A DNA stretch of 64,000 nucleotides from CAZWCE01 sp964632505 (GCA_964632505.1 CAZWCE010000011.1:62001-126000); one strand, 5' to 3'; shown: positions 7,726 to 17,358, counted from the first letter of the stretch. Numbers and translations are program-made. The notes: generated from the letters alone by a model not told the origin.

Positions 7726-9417
7726 TTAATGGTCTTTGGTCGTGGTATTGCCGATCCACTGCTTTAAGACCGCAACTGCGGCGTCTGGGTTCTCATCGAC
7801 AAGTTCAGCAACTTCTTCTTGAAGCGAACGCATGTTGCTATCGAAGGAGTTAAGTTCTCGTTGATACGCTGCTTGCTCCTCCTCGTCCATCTCGTCCACC
7901 TCTTCCTCTTCATCTTGCTCCATGTCCTCGGCAGCTTCATAAATGACGATGGGGTCCGGTTTTTTGGGCCTTGTCGCATTCCAGAGAACAAATAGGCCGG
8001 TCAGCATGATTGCCATAATCCCAATGCTCTGCCAATGTTCTGAGAGCCATTGATACATCTTTTCGGAGAAGGTCAATTCCGGAACTTCCCGTACAGGAGG
8101 ATCTGGATAAACATCCACCTGGATTAGCTCCTTCATGTCGATGAGAGCATCATCCTTATAAACCAGATTCGCAACCTGAGTTTGGATATCATTGATCACT
8201 TTTATTTCATGATCGCGAAGATCCGTCTCCTTTGGTTCACCCGGATCTTCCCCTGCAATAGCATTTTCCTCCATCCATGCTTGCCGAACATAACTCTTGG
8301 GGATACGAATGGAAATGGTAACTTTCTTTGGAACGAATGGTGCCCATTCGATTTCCTGCTCACTCCCTTGTAGGGCATTGCCCTGTGTCAGCTTACTCAT
8401 TTGTTCTTCAGAGCGATCCCCTTCCAGTATTTCATTTGGAGGATTCGGCTGCGGAACTCCCATTTGTGCAACCATCCCGGGACGTCCTGCTCGGTCCGCT
8501 CCTTCGTGCTTGCTTTTCATGCTTTCTTCCTGGATCGTCACCGGCGTGGTCTTTGGATCATGTTTGACCGCATATTCATGCTTGCTTGAGTATTCCTCCA
8601 GTTCCACTGATGGAGTGACGATTAAGCCATGTATGTCGGGAAAATGATTCCTAATCTTCTGAGTCCATTCTTCCACCATCTCTTTCTCTGCTTCCGCATA
8701 GGTCTGGCGACCTCCTCCCGCTAGTCCTTCTTGTGTTCCTGCATAGGTATGGTTTGTCTTCATGTTCGTGATGCTGATATGTTCTTCCGGGTTCGATATC
8801 CCTGTTGCTTTTGCGACATAATTGCTTATAGAAGCGACCGTCGCTTTGGATAGAGTCTCGTTTCCAAAAGGCATCACCGAGACGGCCGCCGTCACAACTT
8901 CTTTCTTCGTGATTCCCTCGGTGACTTCCTTTTTATTAATTTTCACGGTGGCGGTATCGATGCCATTGAATTTACTGATGACACCGCTAAGTTCCTTTTG
9001 ATCCGCGATTTTCTCTCCTAATTCCAGCCGCGCGTTGGATTCATACACGGAAGTATTGGCAAGCATTTCATCATAAAAATATCCAAAGTCCGTTGGAAGC
9101 GCATTTGATTCTGCAAGGGCCGCCATGTAATTTTGTCGTTTTTCTTTTGGCACCTTCAAACTGCCTGCTTGCCATTCAAAATCATTCAATCCCGCCTGGC
9201 TAAAGGCCGCCTCCGCGAGTTTTTGTTCACTTTGCGTAAAGTGTCGCTTGTCAAGTAACCAGACGTTTTTCTCTTTTGGCACCGTTTTACCGATAATAAG
9301 GAATCCGAAACTGACCAGAAGAATTGCGGCAAGCAGACCGGCGATGATCCTCGAACCCGGAGTCATTCCAATAAACAACTCTTTTGTCTGCTCATACAGA
9401 TTCTTCAGGTAATCCAT
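7726..9417 (-). CDS. fliF: Flagellar MS-ring protein FliF
   Basis: 563 residues from the ATG at 9417 (GAAGG 8 nt upstream); a TTG five codons earlier is less likely. The first transmembrane helix lies at about 22-43 and the second near residue 480 (SIGIMAIMLTGLFVLW). Between them are the YscJ/FliF ring-building domains, with the ANTSVYESNARLELGEKIADQ region near 110-130. After the second helix comes a very acidic stretch, then the C-terminal FliG-binding helix ending AVLKQWIGN. FliF makes the inner-membrane MS ring on which the C-ring and export gate assemble. fliE is upstream and the FliF-tail gene downstream. Confidence 0.95.
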   Translation of the reverse strand: MDYLKNLYEQTKELFIGMTPGSRIIAGLLAAILLVSFGFLIIGKTVPKEKNVWLLDKRHFTQSEQKLAEAAFSQAGLNDFEWQAGSLKVPKEKRQNYMAALAESNALPTDFGYFYDEMLANTSVYESNARLELGEKIADQKELSGVISKFNGIDTATVKINKKEVTEGITKKEVVTAAVSVMPFGNETLSKATVASISNYVAKATGISNPEEHISITNMKTNHTYAGTQEGLAGGGRQTYAEAEKEMVEEWTQKIRNHFPDIHGLIVTPSVELEEYSSKHEYAVKHDPKTTPVTIQEESMKSKHEGADRAGRPGMVAQMGVPQPNPPNEILEGDRSEEQMSKLTQGNALQGSEQEIEWAPFVPKKVTISIRIPKSYVRQAWMEENAIAGEDPGEPKETDLRDHEIKVINDIQTQVANLVYKDDALIDMKELIQVDVYPDPPVREVPELTFSEKMYQWLSEHWQSIGIMAIMLTGLFVLWNATRPKKPDPIVIYEAAEDMEQDEEEEVDEMDEEEQAAYQRELNSFDSNMRSLQEEVAELVDENPDAAVAVLKQWIGNTTTKDH

Positions 9418-9515
9418 TGCTCCAGCCTTCAATGCTTCTTATGATTATTCAACATGATGATCTCAACAGTTTAAGTAGAACACCTTCTTCGTATTCAATT
9501 ATATCGCATCCGCTG

Positions 9516-9851
9516 CTAAACCCTTATACTCTGGATTTCTTGATACGCAGTCACCATTTTATTCCGCATTTGCATCATCATTTTGAACGCCAAATCGGCC
9601 TTCTGAACCGCCGTTAAAACCTCTGCGGTACCGATTTCACCCCCAGTCATCAACGTTTCGACTGCTTGATCCGCATTTTTCTGTAGGAGGTTCACCTCTT
9701 TAATGGAACCGACCAGCAACTCCTTGAAAGAAGCTCTTTTATCCTCCATCATGGGAGGATTGATCAGCTCATTGGCTTCCCCCTGCACACCGATTTTCGG
9801 CTGAAGAGCTTTAATCGTATTGATTCCATTGAGATTATTGATTCCATCCAT
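9516..9851 (-). CDS. fliE: Flagellar hook-basal body adaptor FliE
   Basis: 111 residues, the usual length. The second half carries the family pattern: FKELLVGSIKEVNLLQKNAD, then QAVETLMTGGEIGTAEVLTA and KADLAFKMMMQMRNKMVTAY, ending in the I/R-rich tail typical of FliE. FliE joins the MS ring to the proximal rod. It lies between flgC (75 nt) and fliF (98 nt), as in many flgB-flgC-fliE-fliF operons. Confidence 0.92.
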   Translation of the reverse strand: MDGINNLNGINTIKALQPKIGVQGEANELINPPMMEDKRASFKELLVGSIKEVNLLQKNADQAVETLMTGGEIGTAEVLTAVQKADLAFKMMMQMRNKMVTAYQEIQSIRV

Positions 9852-9926
9852 GATTGATCCATCCGATTAGAGCCTTATTACACATCTGTTCGCTAGATCA
9901 TAAACGCCTTCTGAGGAATGAAGCGA

Positions 9927-10334
9927 TCACGCGATGATCTTCAGTGATTGATTCGCGATATCCTTGCTCATTTCCATGGCCCCTAGATTCGCCTCATAGG
10001 AACGTTGCGCTTCCAAGGCGTCCGTAAATTCGGTCATCATATTGATGCGGGGATACAGCACATATCCATCGGGTCCCGCATCCGGATGATCCGGCTGATA
10101 ACGCCGTAGAGGTGCAATATCATCCTTGACCACTTCCTTGACAAATACGCCGGCCGATCCGTTCTTTCCAAGGGTTTCATCCGTTTGAAACAACGTATAG
10201 CGTGGCTTATAGGGTGCCACTTCGCCGTCCTCGTTCCGGGTCGTCGTCAAATTCGCAAGATTACTGGAGATGGCTAGCATTCGAATTCGTTGTGCCTTCA
10301 AAGCGCTGGCACTGACATCGATCGAATGGAGCAT
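9927..10334 (-). CDS. flgC: Flagellar basal-body rod protein FlgC
   Basis: 135 residues. The N-terminus (SIDVSASALKAQRIRMLAIS then NLANLTTTRNEDG) and C-terminus (TEFTDALEAQRSYEANLGAM then NQSLKII) are the paired coiled-coil segments of rod proteins. The PRINMMTEF piece matches the FlgC NVN-type motif. FlgC is part of the proximal rod, exported by the flagellar type III system. A strong ribosome site (GGAGGGG, 6 nt from the ATG) precedes it. It is 232 nt away from flgB, which is unusually far. Confidence 0.92.
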   Translation of the reverse strand: MLHSIDVSASALKAQRIRMLAISSNLANLTTTRNEDGEVAPYKPRYTLFQTDETLGKNGSAGVFVKEVVKDDIAPLRRYQPDHPDAGPDGYVLYPRINMMTEFTDALEAQRSYEANLGAMEMSKDIANQSLKIIA

Positions 10335-10487
10335 GGGATTCCCCTCCTTTTAAGGAATGAATATGCAAAAGTCACCACCCCCCTCCCCAACACGTAGACG
10401 CACCGAGTCGACAGGCCGCGGGACGGGGATATATTACGAAAAAATATGCCGGAAATCCAATAGGAATTTGGCTCTTTTACTCAAGAA

Positions 10488-10514
10488 ATTCTGATCTTCG
10501 GCCGCAATCAGAAT
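10488..10514 (-). other. Intercistronic hairpin between flgB and flgC
   Basis: A perfect 8-bp inverted repeat (ATTCTGAT / ATCAGAAT, 11-nt loop) lies in the 231-nt gap between flgB and flgC. On the minus strand it is followed by TTCTTG, too poor in T for a clear terminator. It could be a partial terminator or an RNA-processing site that sets different flgB and flgC levels. Confidence 0.4.
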
Positions 10515-10565
10515 ATTGGATGAAGATTTCTACAAGAGAAGAAAGTCGGGAGAGATAGGCAATAA

Positions 10566-11000
10566 CTAGACCTGGCCTCGGATCGCCGTTTCCAGCAAAT
10601 CCATCTGATGTTTCATAATATTAAGCGCTAAATTATGCTCAAGATGGTTTTTTACCATTTCCACCACCTGATACTCCATCCCCACATTATTTTTATCATG
10701 ATAAAGGATTGGATGATCTGTCGGCCACTCTTCACCAAAAGGACGATTCGGTGGCCTGTAGGGATATGGAGCGTGATTGGGACCAGGGGGTGTCTCATGC
10801 TTCCGCTTAATCGCATAGGCCAAACGTTCGCGGAAATCAGCTACACTGATATCGCGTGCTTTGTAATGCGGCGTGTCGAAGTTGGCGATATTACCCGTCA
10901 ATAACGAGTGCCGCGCTTGCGTGAAGTTGACCACCTGTTCAAGAACGGGAATGGTCGTGGCATTGTACATCGCCCGAAATTGCATCGTTGGCGCTGTCAT
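10566..11000 (-). CDS. flgB: Flagellar basal-body rod protein FlgB
   Basis: 144 residues. The N-terminal segment has the family signature ARHSLLTGNIANFDTPHYKA (N-[IV]-A-N-x-[DN]-T-P-x-[YF]). The C-terminus, VEMVKNHLEHNLALNIMKHQ, is the matching coiled-coil half. FlgB is the first proximal-rod subunit. It is the first of the rod, MS-ring and C-ring genes, 281 nt downstream of the sigma-54 activator gene, and may start a sigma-54-dependent transcript. Confidence 0.92.
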   Translation of the reverse strand: MTAPTMQFRAMYNATTIPVLEQVVNFTQARHSLLTGNIANFDTPHYKARDISVADFRERLAYAIKRKHETPPGPNHAPYPYRPPNRPFGEEWPTDHPILYHDKNNVGMEYQVVEMVKNHLEHNLALNIMKHQMDLLETAIRGQV

Positions 11001-11069
11001 GACCAGGAATTCCTTGCTCGTTCCGGACTCGACTCAGATGACCTTGAAAAAAACAGGGTGATCGATTGT

Positions 11070-11085
11070 TGCATGTACCGATCCC
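11070..11085 (-). promoter_or_regulatory. Weak candidate sigma-54 promoter upstream of flgB
   Basis: On the minus strand the segment reads GGGATCGGTACATGC: the GG and GC dinucleotides are exactly 10 bp apart, as the -24/-12 elements require, but other consensus positions match only in part. It would start transcription near 11059, about 59 nt before flgB. The adjacent activator gene belongs to the sigma-54-dependent class, which is the main reason to consider it. Confidence 0.25.
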
Positions 11086-11280
11086 AACCTGCACGAGAAA
11101 TCCTATCAAAGCAACCAGGAAAAAAGAAGAGCAGTCTTGTTGAAAATCGCGTGAGTATCATCGATATCCTGTTTCATCGATATTTTCTCTCTGTAAAACA
11201 CCCAAATGATGACAATGGTGCGGGGACAGAAGATCAGCTTCATTCCAATACCGCTTCACGGGAGGGACCAAAATCATATT

Positions 11281-12792
11281 CTAAGCAGCCGGCTTTTCAC
11301 GGGGGGCATAGCCGTATTGCTTGAGCTTTCCGCTGAGCGTTCGGACTCCAATCCCAAGTGTTTGCGCCGTTCGCATACGATGCCCTTGATGATGACGGAG
11401 CGTCGCTTCGATCAACTTCCTTTCCATTTCCTCAAGACTGATTCCCACCGGCAATTCTTCCTCTTGCTCCTTTTCCCATCCCAATGATTCAACGATCTCG
11501 CGAGAATGCTTGTCTTTCTCGTTGCCCGTTACTCTGCTGCCACATTCACGACCACCATCTTCGGAGCTTTTCATGAGCCAGCGTCGCAGGTCACTTGCAG
11601 TCACGCAAGTGCATTTTTCGAAGACACTCACTCGAGTCACGATATTTTCCAACTCGCGCACATTCCCCGGCCAGTCGTATTCGCAAAGAAGCGACATGGC
11701 GCTTTCATCAAAATCGGGCGGCTTTCGATTCAGACGCTCTCCTATATGAAGCTGAAAATGCTCGACTAATTCGGGAATATCTTCTCTACGTTCTCGAAGC
11801 GGCGGAACCTCGATCGGAACCACGGCCAGCCGATAAAACAAATCTTCACGGAAGCGTCCTTCATTCACTTCTCGCGACAGATTTCTATTGGTAGTGGCCA
11901 GGATCCGGGCATCCACGTGAATCGTCTCACTCGAACCGACACGCTCGAAAGCACGTTCTTGAAGGACTCGCAGCAGTTTGGATTGCAAAGCCAAGTCGAT
12001 TTCGCTGATTTCATCGAGGAGCAAAGTACCGCGATTCGCCATTTCAAATCGTCCGATTCGATCTTGTTCCGCTCCGGTGAAGGCGCCTCGCTGGTGACCA
12101 AAAAGCTCGCTTTCCATGAGTTGAGCCGAAAGCGCAGGGCAATTCAGCGTGATCCAAGATTTATCCTTTCGAGGGCTATTCGCATGGATATGACGAGCGA
12201 CGACCTCCTTGCCGGTGCCATTTTCCCCCATAATCAAGACGGTTTCCGAAGTGCCGGCCACCATTTCGATACGTTGCCGCAACCGGCACATCCGTTCGCT
12301 GGATCCTACCATTGGAGGAAGCGTGAAGGAATCATCCTGTTTTCGATCACGTGTCCGATCCGACTTTTGCGAGGGATAGGGTACCAGAAGACGATGATGC
12401 CGGAGGGCCTCCTCAACAAGCCGTTCCAAGTTCTCGATATCAAAGGGTTTTTCGATGTAATCAAATGCCCCGAACCGCATCGCACGTACGGCCGTCGAAA
12501 CACTCGCGTGCGCCGTCACCACGATCAGTCGTGCCTGAGAGCCGATTTTTTTAAGATTCTCGATCAGTTCGATGCCATCCATGCCAGGCATTTGAAGATC
12601 GGTGACCACACAGTCCGGGTCGCGCTCCTTTGCGTATTGAAGTGCTTCGGCACCACTTGCACACGATTGTACCTCGTGCCCCGCCATCCGCAGGACCTCT
12701 GCAATCGATTCCCTGGTGCGCGCATGATCGTCGACCACAAGAAGCCGATTGGAACGGCCATTCGCTTTTGTATGTGTTTTGCGAGGTAGCAT
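11281..12792 (-). CDS. Sigma-54-dependent response regulator (FlgR/FleR/NtrC type)
   Basis: 503 residues from the ATG at 12792. It has three domains. The receiver (about 18-130) has the acidic pair in VVDDHARTRES and the phosphoacceptor in CVVTDLQMPGMDG. The AAA+ domain (about 155-390) has Walker A GENGTGKE, the sigma-54 contact loop GAFTGA and Walker B LLLDEI. A Fis-type helix-turn-helix lies at the C-terminus (RHHQGHRMRTAQTLGIGVRT). It follows the kinase gene by 66 nt, so the two form a two-component pair. By analogy with FleSR and FlgSR, it probably activates rod and hook genes with sigma-54. Confidence 0.9.
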   Translation of the reverse strand: MLPRKTHTKANGRSNRLLVVDDHARTRESIAEVLRMAGHEVQSCASGAEALQYAKERDPDCVVTDLQMPGMDGIELIENLKKIGSQARLIVVTAHASVSTAVRAMRFGAFDYIEKPFDIENLERLVEEALRHHRLLVPYPSQKSDRTRDRKQDDSFTLPPMVGSSERMCRLRQRIEMVAGTSETVLIMGENGTGKEVVARHIHANSPRKDKSWITLNCPALSAQLMESELFGHQRGAFTGAEQDRIGRFEMANRGTLLLDEISEIDLALQSKLLRVLQERAFERVGSSETIHVDARILATTNRNLSREVNEGRFREDLFYRLAVVPIEVPPLRERREDIPELVEHFQLHIGERLNRKPPDFDESAMSLLCEYDWPGNVRELENIVTRVSVFEKCTCVTASDLRRWLMKSSEDGGRECGSRVTGNEKDKHSREIVESLGWEKEQEEELPVGISLEEMERKLIEATLRHHQGHRMRTAQTLGIGVRTLSGKLKQYGYAPREKPAA

Positions 12793-12858
12793 GCTCAATA
12801 CTGGATTAGCAAGGAAAGGATTTTATCAATTTATCAATAATAAATGATGTACTTGATT

Positions 12859-13716
12859 TTACGGTTTATCATGCCGATCTACAGGAAAGTATAAGGTAAT
12901 TCTGGCACCCCTTGTCGGCAGATTTTGAATGATTACATGTCCATGATGCACTTCGACAATCCGGTATACAATCGCCAGTCCGAGACCGGTACCGGTACTT
13001 TTCGTCGAGTAAAACGGTTCGGCGGCTTTCTGTAGCGATTCCTCGGAGAGTCCCTTTCCCGAATCGGAAACCGAAAGTGCCAGATAGCCGTTTTCCAGTA
13101 CGGCATCAATCAACAATTTTCCGCCGTCGGGCATGGCATCGAGCGCGTTCAGCAGGAGATTCAAGATGGCTCGCCGCAGCATATCCGGATCCCCTCCAAG
13201 ACTTAACGCCTTTCCGAGCTCCACTTCCACCTCGACTCTTTGCGCATCAAATTGCGGGTGGAGAGTCGTGCAAAGCTGGTCGACCATCTCTATGAGACAG
13301 ACCTCTCGGATTTGTGGTTGGCGATCGGAAGTGAAGTGCAGTAGATCATTGACGGTGACATCCAATCCTGTGAAAGCGGATTCGATTTTCTCCACCACTC
13401 GAGATGCTTCGGGGTCTTTTTGAAGCCGACGCTTGAGCATACTCAGATAAAGTGTGACGGGAACGAGTCCGTTACGCACCTCATGAGCGATATGCGAGGC
13501 CATCTGCCCGAGTTCGGCGAGCCTGTTTTTCCGGGCCAATTTGCGGTTCTTGACCTCCAACTCGCCTGTCAAGCGCTTCACTTCCTCGCGCAATGCTTCG
13601 TGAGTTCTTTCCAATCGGACGGTCGCGGCATGCCAGGCCCCCAGGACGGTTTCCAGATCGGCATCGGGGCCGGGCAATTCCGTCTCGCTGACGAGTATTT
13701 CACTGCTTTTGCTCAT
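12859..13716 (-). CDS. Soluble sensor histidine kinase of the flagellar two-component pair (FlgS/FleS type)
   Basis: 285 residues, no membrane segment. The first ~75 residues are a coiled coil. The H-box is ASHIAHEVRNGLVPV (phospho-His about 97). The ATPase domain follows with the N-box LNLLLNALDAM, the G1-box VSDSGKGLSEES and the G2-box STGTGLGLAI. A cytoplasmic kinase with a coiled-coil sensor region next to flagellar genes resembles FlgS and FleS, which read basal-body assembly. It lies between flgN and the response regulator. Start ATG at 13716 with AAGGGA 7 nt upstream. Confidence 0.88.
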   Translation of the reverse strand: MSKSSEILVSETELPGPDADLETVLGAWHAATVRLERTHEALREEVKRLTGELEVKNRKLARKNRLAELGQMASHIAHEVRNGLVPVTLYLSMLKRRLQKDPEASRVVEKIESAFTGLDVTVNDLLHFTSDRQPQIREVCLIEMVDQLCTTLHPQFDAQRVEVEVELGKALSLGGDPDMLRRAILNLLLNALDAMPDGGKLLIDAVLENGYLALSVSDSGKGLSEESLQKAAEPFYSTKSTGTGLGLAIVYRIVEVHHGHVIIQNLPTRGARITLYFPVDRHDKP

Positions 13717-13766
13717 CGATTTTCCCTTTTCCTTATCTGTTCTCCACTGTCACTCTCACACTATGC

Positions 13767-14249
13767 TTACTCGGCTGAAAGGTCCAAGCGGGGCGACTCC
13801 TGAAAAGCGTTCGGCGATTTCCCCGAAGGCATGTGCATTTGTTGCGAGTACGCTCCGTGAACCCGGCTGCCTTGATCAAGCTTTTGCAGTTGATGGTAGG
13901 TTCGATCCCTTTTTTCGATGAGACTTTTCTGGCTGCCATTTTCCAAAGCGATCACTTCGGCAATCATTTGTTCACATGCCTGGATCCTCTTTCTACAATC
14001 CTCTCGCTCCGCTTCGCTTTTCCACTTTCTGGAGGCCGGATCCTGGTCGCGATACGGTAGGAGCCGTTTCTCAAGGATCCCCAAATCGGACAGCAATTTC
14101 TGTTTTTCTCCCAGCACCTCCAAAAGGGAGGTCATCTCACTTTCTTCCACCCATTGGGCTTGTTGCCGCGTCAAATCCAGTAGTTTCGACACTACCTGCA
14201 ACTTGCGGTGCATCAATTTTCCCAGTTGTTCAGTTTCACGAAAACTCAT
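13767..14249 (-). CDS. flgN: FlgN-like flagellar chaperone
   Basis: 160 residues from the ATG at 14249. All-helical, with the FlgN pattern LMHRKLQVVSKLLDLTRQQA near the start and EMTSLLEVLGEKQKLLSDLG next. The tail is Ser/Pro-rich. FlgN proteins hold the hook-filament junction proteins FlgK and FlgL before export. It is 50 nt upstream of the sensor kinase and 50 nt downstream of the large TPR gene. The family is weakly conserved, so the call rests on length, helical pattern and position. Confidence 0.6.
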   Translation of the reverse strand: MSFRETEQLGKLMHRKLQVVSKLLDLTRQQAQWVEESEMTSLLEVLGEKQKLLSDLGILEKRLLPYRDQDPASRKWKSEAEREDCRKRIQACEQMIAEVIALENGSQKSLIEKRDRTYHQLQKLDQGSRVHGAYSQQMHMPSGKSPNAFQESPRLDLSAE

Positions 14250-14298
14250 GCTACTCACTATTTTGTCTTATTAGTGAAGCCTTTATTATTGGAAGGAT

Positions 14299-17200
14299 TT
14301 AAAGGATCTCTTTTTGCTCTTCCAGAAGTTCTTGCCACTGCCGTGGGGAGAAAGGATTATCCTCTTTGAAATTCTCGGCGGCCTTCAATCGCTCCAGAAG
14401 CAACTTCCCTCGATTGACCGCCGCTTCGGCTTCCTCGTCTTGATCCATCATCCAGTAGATGCGGGCGATTTGCCTGTATGCCTGGAGAGCATCGGGAGAA
14501 TCTTGAAATCGGGTCGCAGCGGCACTATAAGCGCTGATCGCCTCGTCGAAACGATCCTGTCCAAGATCGACCAAAATACTCCCGATCCCGAAATAACAGT
14601 TCCGAAGCATCATCTGTTCCGGCTCGGTCAGTTGTTCCGTTTCCTTGCGCTCATTGAGAAGATCTTGAGCCGCTCTCAAGTGATTCAACGCCTTTTGCAA
14701 TCCTCGATTGACCTCGAGCGCTCCCTTTTTCTGCGTGGTGGGAAGTTCCATTCCCTTGACTTCTTCCATCTTTTCGCGGACCTGGCTCAAGTAACTCATC
14801 GCGATCAGGTAGTTCGCCCAGGCCGATTGCGGCGCACGAGGGTAAAGCGTCACGGCGTCTTCCAGGGCAATGATGGTTTGAGGATAGTCTTCTTGTTTCC
14901 AGTAGAGCTTTCCAAGCGCGAACAATGTGTCGCGAAATTCGGATGCCGTCGGAGCGAGTCTCCCATTGAGGTTCTGCTGGAACATCTGCTCCGCCTTAGC
15001 GGTTTCCCCTTTTTCCAGCAGAGCATATCCGGCGATCAAACGCGATCGGTAGGCCATCGGATCATTCGGGTACAACAGGATGCATTCCCTCAGCGTCTCG
15101 ATCGCACGGTCGAGCTGATCCATGTCGTATAGCATTTCCCCGATGTAATAGAGTGCTCGCGACTGTCGGTGAAGCACCTCATTATCGAGGTATTTACGGT
15201 ACATGCGTACCGATTCGATATAATCCCTACCGAGACGGTAGCACTCCGCCGATTGCCAAAGATCCATATAGTATTCTTCACGGGTGAATTCCTTTTTCGC
15301 AAGCTCCTCGAAAGCCTGACCTGCCTCTCGATATTTCTTCCGCACCTTTTCCAGGAGACGCTTTCTTTCATCGGCTGGCGCGACTTCGGCACTCTGAGCC
15401 AGCTCTTTCGCCCAGCGATAGAACAGCTCGGCCTTCAATCGCGAGCGTCTGGCGGGGTCGATCAGTTTGTCGAAATATTTCCATAGAGAAAGAGCTGCGA
15501 TGTACTCGCCGATTTCCACATAATCCTCAAACGCCTCGACGACTCGGTTTTCGATTTCCCGTCGCGTGAACCATGGATTCACGTAATGCTCGACATTCCC
15601 GAACGACTCCAGCGCTCGCTGATAGGCCGTCAACACCTCTCGCGTCGGGCCACCCAGTTGGCGCTCCATTTCGGCCCAAAGAAATTCCGATGCGACAGCT
15701 TCCGGGCTGTTGGGAAACGTCACCGCGATGAATTGCAACACCTCCTTCGCCGCTTCGAAATCTCCGATTTCCCGAAAGCAGATTGCCTTGAGGAACGCCG
15801 CCTTGCGTACGGGCTCCAATTTCCCGACATCTTTTTCGAGAATTTCCTGCAAGAGGTCGATCGCTTCGCGATATTTCTCAAGCGCCTGGCGACGGTATTC
15901 CCTCGCCTGAGCTAGATTTTCGTTCACTAAATTCGACTCCGGCTTGGTGCCGTCGGAACCGACGCGTTGCGGCAATTCCACCGGAGGGGCGGCATTCGGC
16001 GGGGTTCTCGGATTCTTTTTCTTCTCCGCAGGGGAATCCAACTGCTCCGCCTCGATTTCACCCAATTCTTTTTCGACGATTTCACGATCATCCGCCAGTG
16101 ACTCGACGGCCTCCGCGGGGACCGAAGCGTCGGCCTCTTCCTGGAGCCAGACCACTGGACGAATCGCCCCCTTTTCGGAAACCTCCGCCCGAGCGGCCAC
16201 AACGCCCTCGAACTTGCGAGGTCTCCCCATAACAACCGTTTCCATCGCGGGATGCTCCACGAAAGGATGTGTTTCCAACGCGGTGGGCGGTTGTGGCGAA
16301 GTCTTCGCCCCATCAGGCTTTTCCGCTTCTGTTTCTTCTTCAGGAGAAGCGTCCTCGTGGAGGGTATTTTTTTTCTCGTCAAATGCTTCCGTTTGAACGT
16401 CGGACGATTCCGCTTGGGATTTCCGAATCAGCTTCTGGGGGTTGCCGGTACTCCGCTCCAACTGCCGTGCTTTGTCCTTCAATTCCTGGGCTTGGTGCAT
16501 GAGGATCTCCGCTTCCACCAATTTTCGAGTATTATCGAAAGGGGAATCGGGACTGACCTTTTGAAACAACTCTCTAGCTTCTTCCCTTCTGCCCATGCGG
16601 ACGAGAATGGTCGCCTCCAATAGAAGCCCTTCCTCCAGTTCGTGTTTACTCAATCCCGGGATTTTCAAATATTCCGAACAGTATTGCATCGCTTCATTGT
16701 AATTCGCCGACTCCTGCAACATGTAGGATTTCGCCAAGTACCAACAAACCTGCTTCTTATGTTCCGATTCCAGGTGATGAGCTTCCAACAAACAGGGTAG
16801 GGCTTCCTGAATTTGACCGCAAATAAAAAGGCTCTTTCCCAACAGGAACCAGCCCGAGGCCCGATGCTGCTCCGGAAATCCCAGTTTTTTGGACTCCTTC
16901 AAGGAGACGATCGCCTGACGGTAGAAGGGAGTTTTATCTTCTTCCCACGACAATTCGGCATCGTGGCAGAAGGCCGCTCCCTTGATATAATAAGCCGCGG
17001 ATTTGAGCCGCCGATCGTCTTCCTCGACGTAGCCGAGGATACGGTCCGTGAAATTACGGGCCAATCGATAGGCTCCCGAGTTCAATGCCGATTCGGCTTC
17101 TTCGAGCGTGGGCCGCGTCGCGAGGTGGATCCAGTGCCAAATCATCATGGCCAACACAATCAGAAAAATCCCGGCAATCGCTCCGATGATCGAGTAAAAG

Positions 17201-17358
17201 ATCTTCTTATGGGCCACCCGCCAGGCTTTGAACCACTCCCAGCGCGCACGCCAACCGGTCAACTCTTCACCGGTCTCTTCTTCCTCCGCGCGTCGACGAA
17301 AACCGCCTACCGGTTCTTCGTCTTCCACCATCGGATTTGGAGGGGCTTGCTGTGCCAT
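14299..17358 (-). CDS. Large membrane-anchored TPR protein
   Basis: 1019 residues. A Pro/Glu-rich cytoplasmic N-terminus is followed by one transmembrane helix at about 52-77 (IFYSIIGAIAGIFLIVLAM), and the rest should face the periplasm. TPR-like helical pairs fill about 85-280 and 475-1000. A disordered acidic/Pro-rich linker lies at about 290-470. The start ATG has a GGAG site 5 nt upstream. It is the long gene just upstream of flgN in the flagellar cluster, but nothing in the protein shows a flagellar role. Other planctomycete genomes hold many such TPR scaffolds of unknown function. Confidence 0.7.
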   Translation of the reverse strand: MAQQAPPNPMVEDEEPVGGFRRRAEEEETGEELTGWRARWEWFKAWRVAHKKIFYSIIGAIAGIFLIVLAMMIWHWIHLATRPTLEEAESALNSGAYRLARNFTDRILGYVEEDDRRLKSAAYYIKGAAFCHDAELSWEEDKTPFYRQAIVSLKESKKLGFPEQHRASGWFLLGKSLFICGQIQEALPCLLEAHHLESEHKKQVCWYLAKSYMLQESANYNEAMQYCSEYLKIPGLSKHELEEGLLLEATILVRMGRREEARELFQKVSPDSPFDNTRKLVEAEILMHQAQELKDKARQLERSTGNPQKLIRKSQAESSDVQTEAFDEKKNTLHEDASPEEETEAEKPDGAKTSPQPPTALETHPFVEHPAMETVVMGRPRKFEGVVAARAEVSEKGAIRPVVWLQEEADASVPAEAVESLADDREIVEKELGEIEAEQLDSPAEKKKNPRTPPNAAPPVELPQRVGSDGTKPESNLVNENLAQAREYRRQALEKYREAIDLLQEILEKDVGKLEPVRKAAFLKAICFREIGDFEAAKEVLQFIAVTFPNSPEAVASEFLWAEMERQLGGPTREVLTAYQRALESFGNVEHYVNPWFTRREIENRVVEAFEDYVEIGEYIAALSLWKYFDKLIDPARRSRLKAELFYRWAKELAQSAEVAPADERKRLLEKVRKKYREAGQAFEELAKKEFTREEYYMDLWQSAECYRLGRDYIESVRMYRKYLDNEVLHRQSRALYYIGEMLYDMDQLDRAIETLRECILLYPNDPMAYRSRLIAGYALLEKGETAKAEQMFQQNLNGRLAPTASEFRDTLFALGKLYWKQEDYPQTIIALEDAVTLYPRAPQSAWANYLIAMSYLSQVREKMEEVKGMELPTTQKKGALEVNRGLQKALNHLRAAQDLLNERKETEQLTEPEQMMLRNCYFGIGSILVDLGQDRFDEAISAYSAAATRFQDSPDALQAYRQIARIYWMMDQDEEAEAAVNRGKLLLERLKAAENFKEDNPFSPRQWQELLEEQKEIL

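Noticed and set aside
10355..10380. Sigma-54-like GG/GC pair upstream of flgC
   Set aside because: The spacing is 8 or 11 bp and not the required 10.
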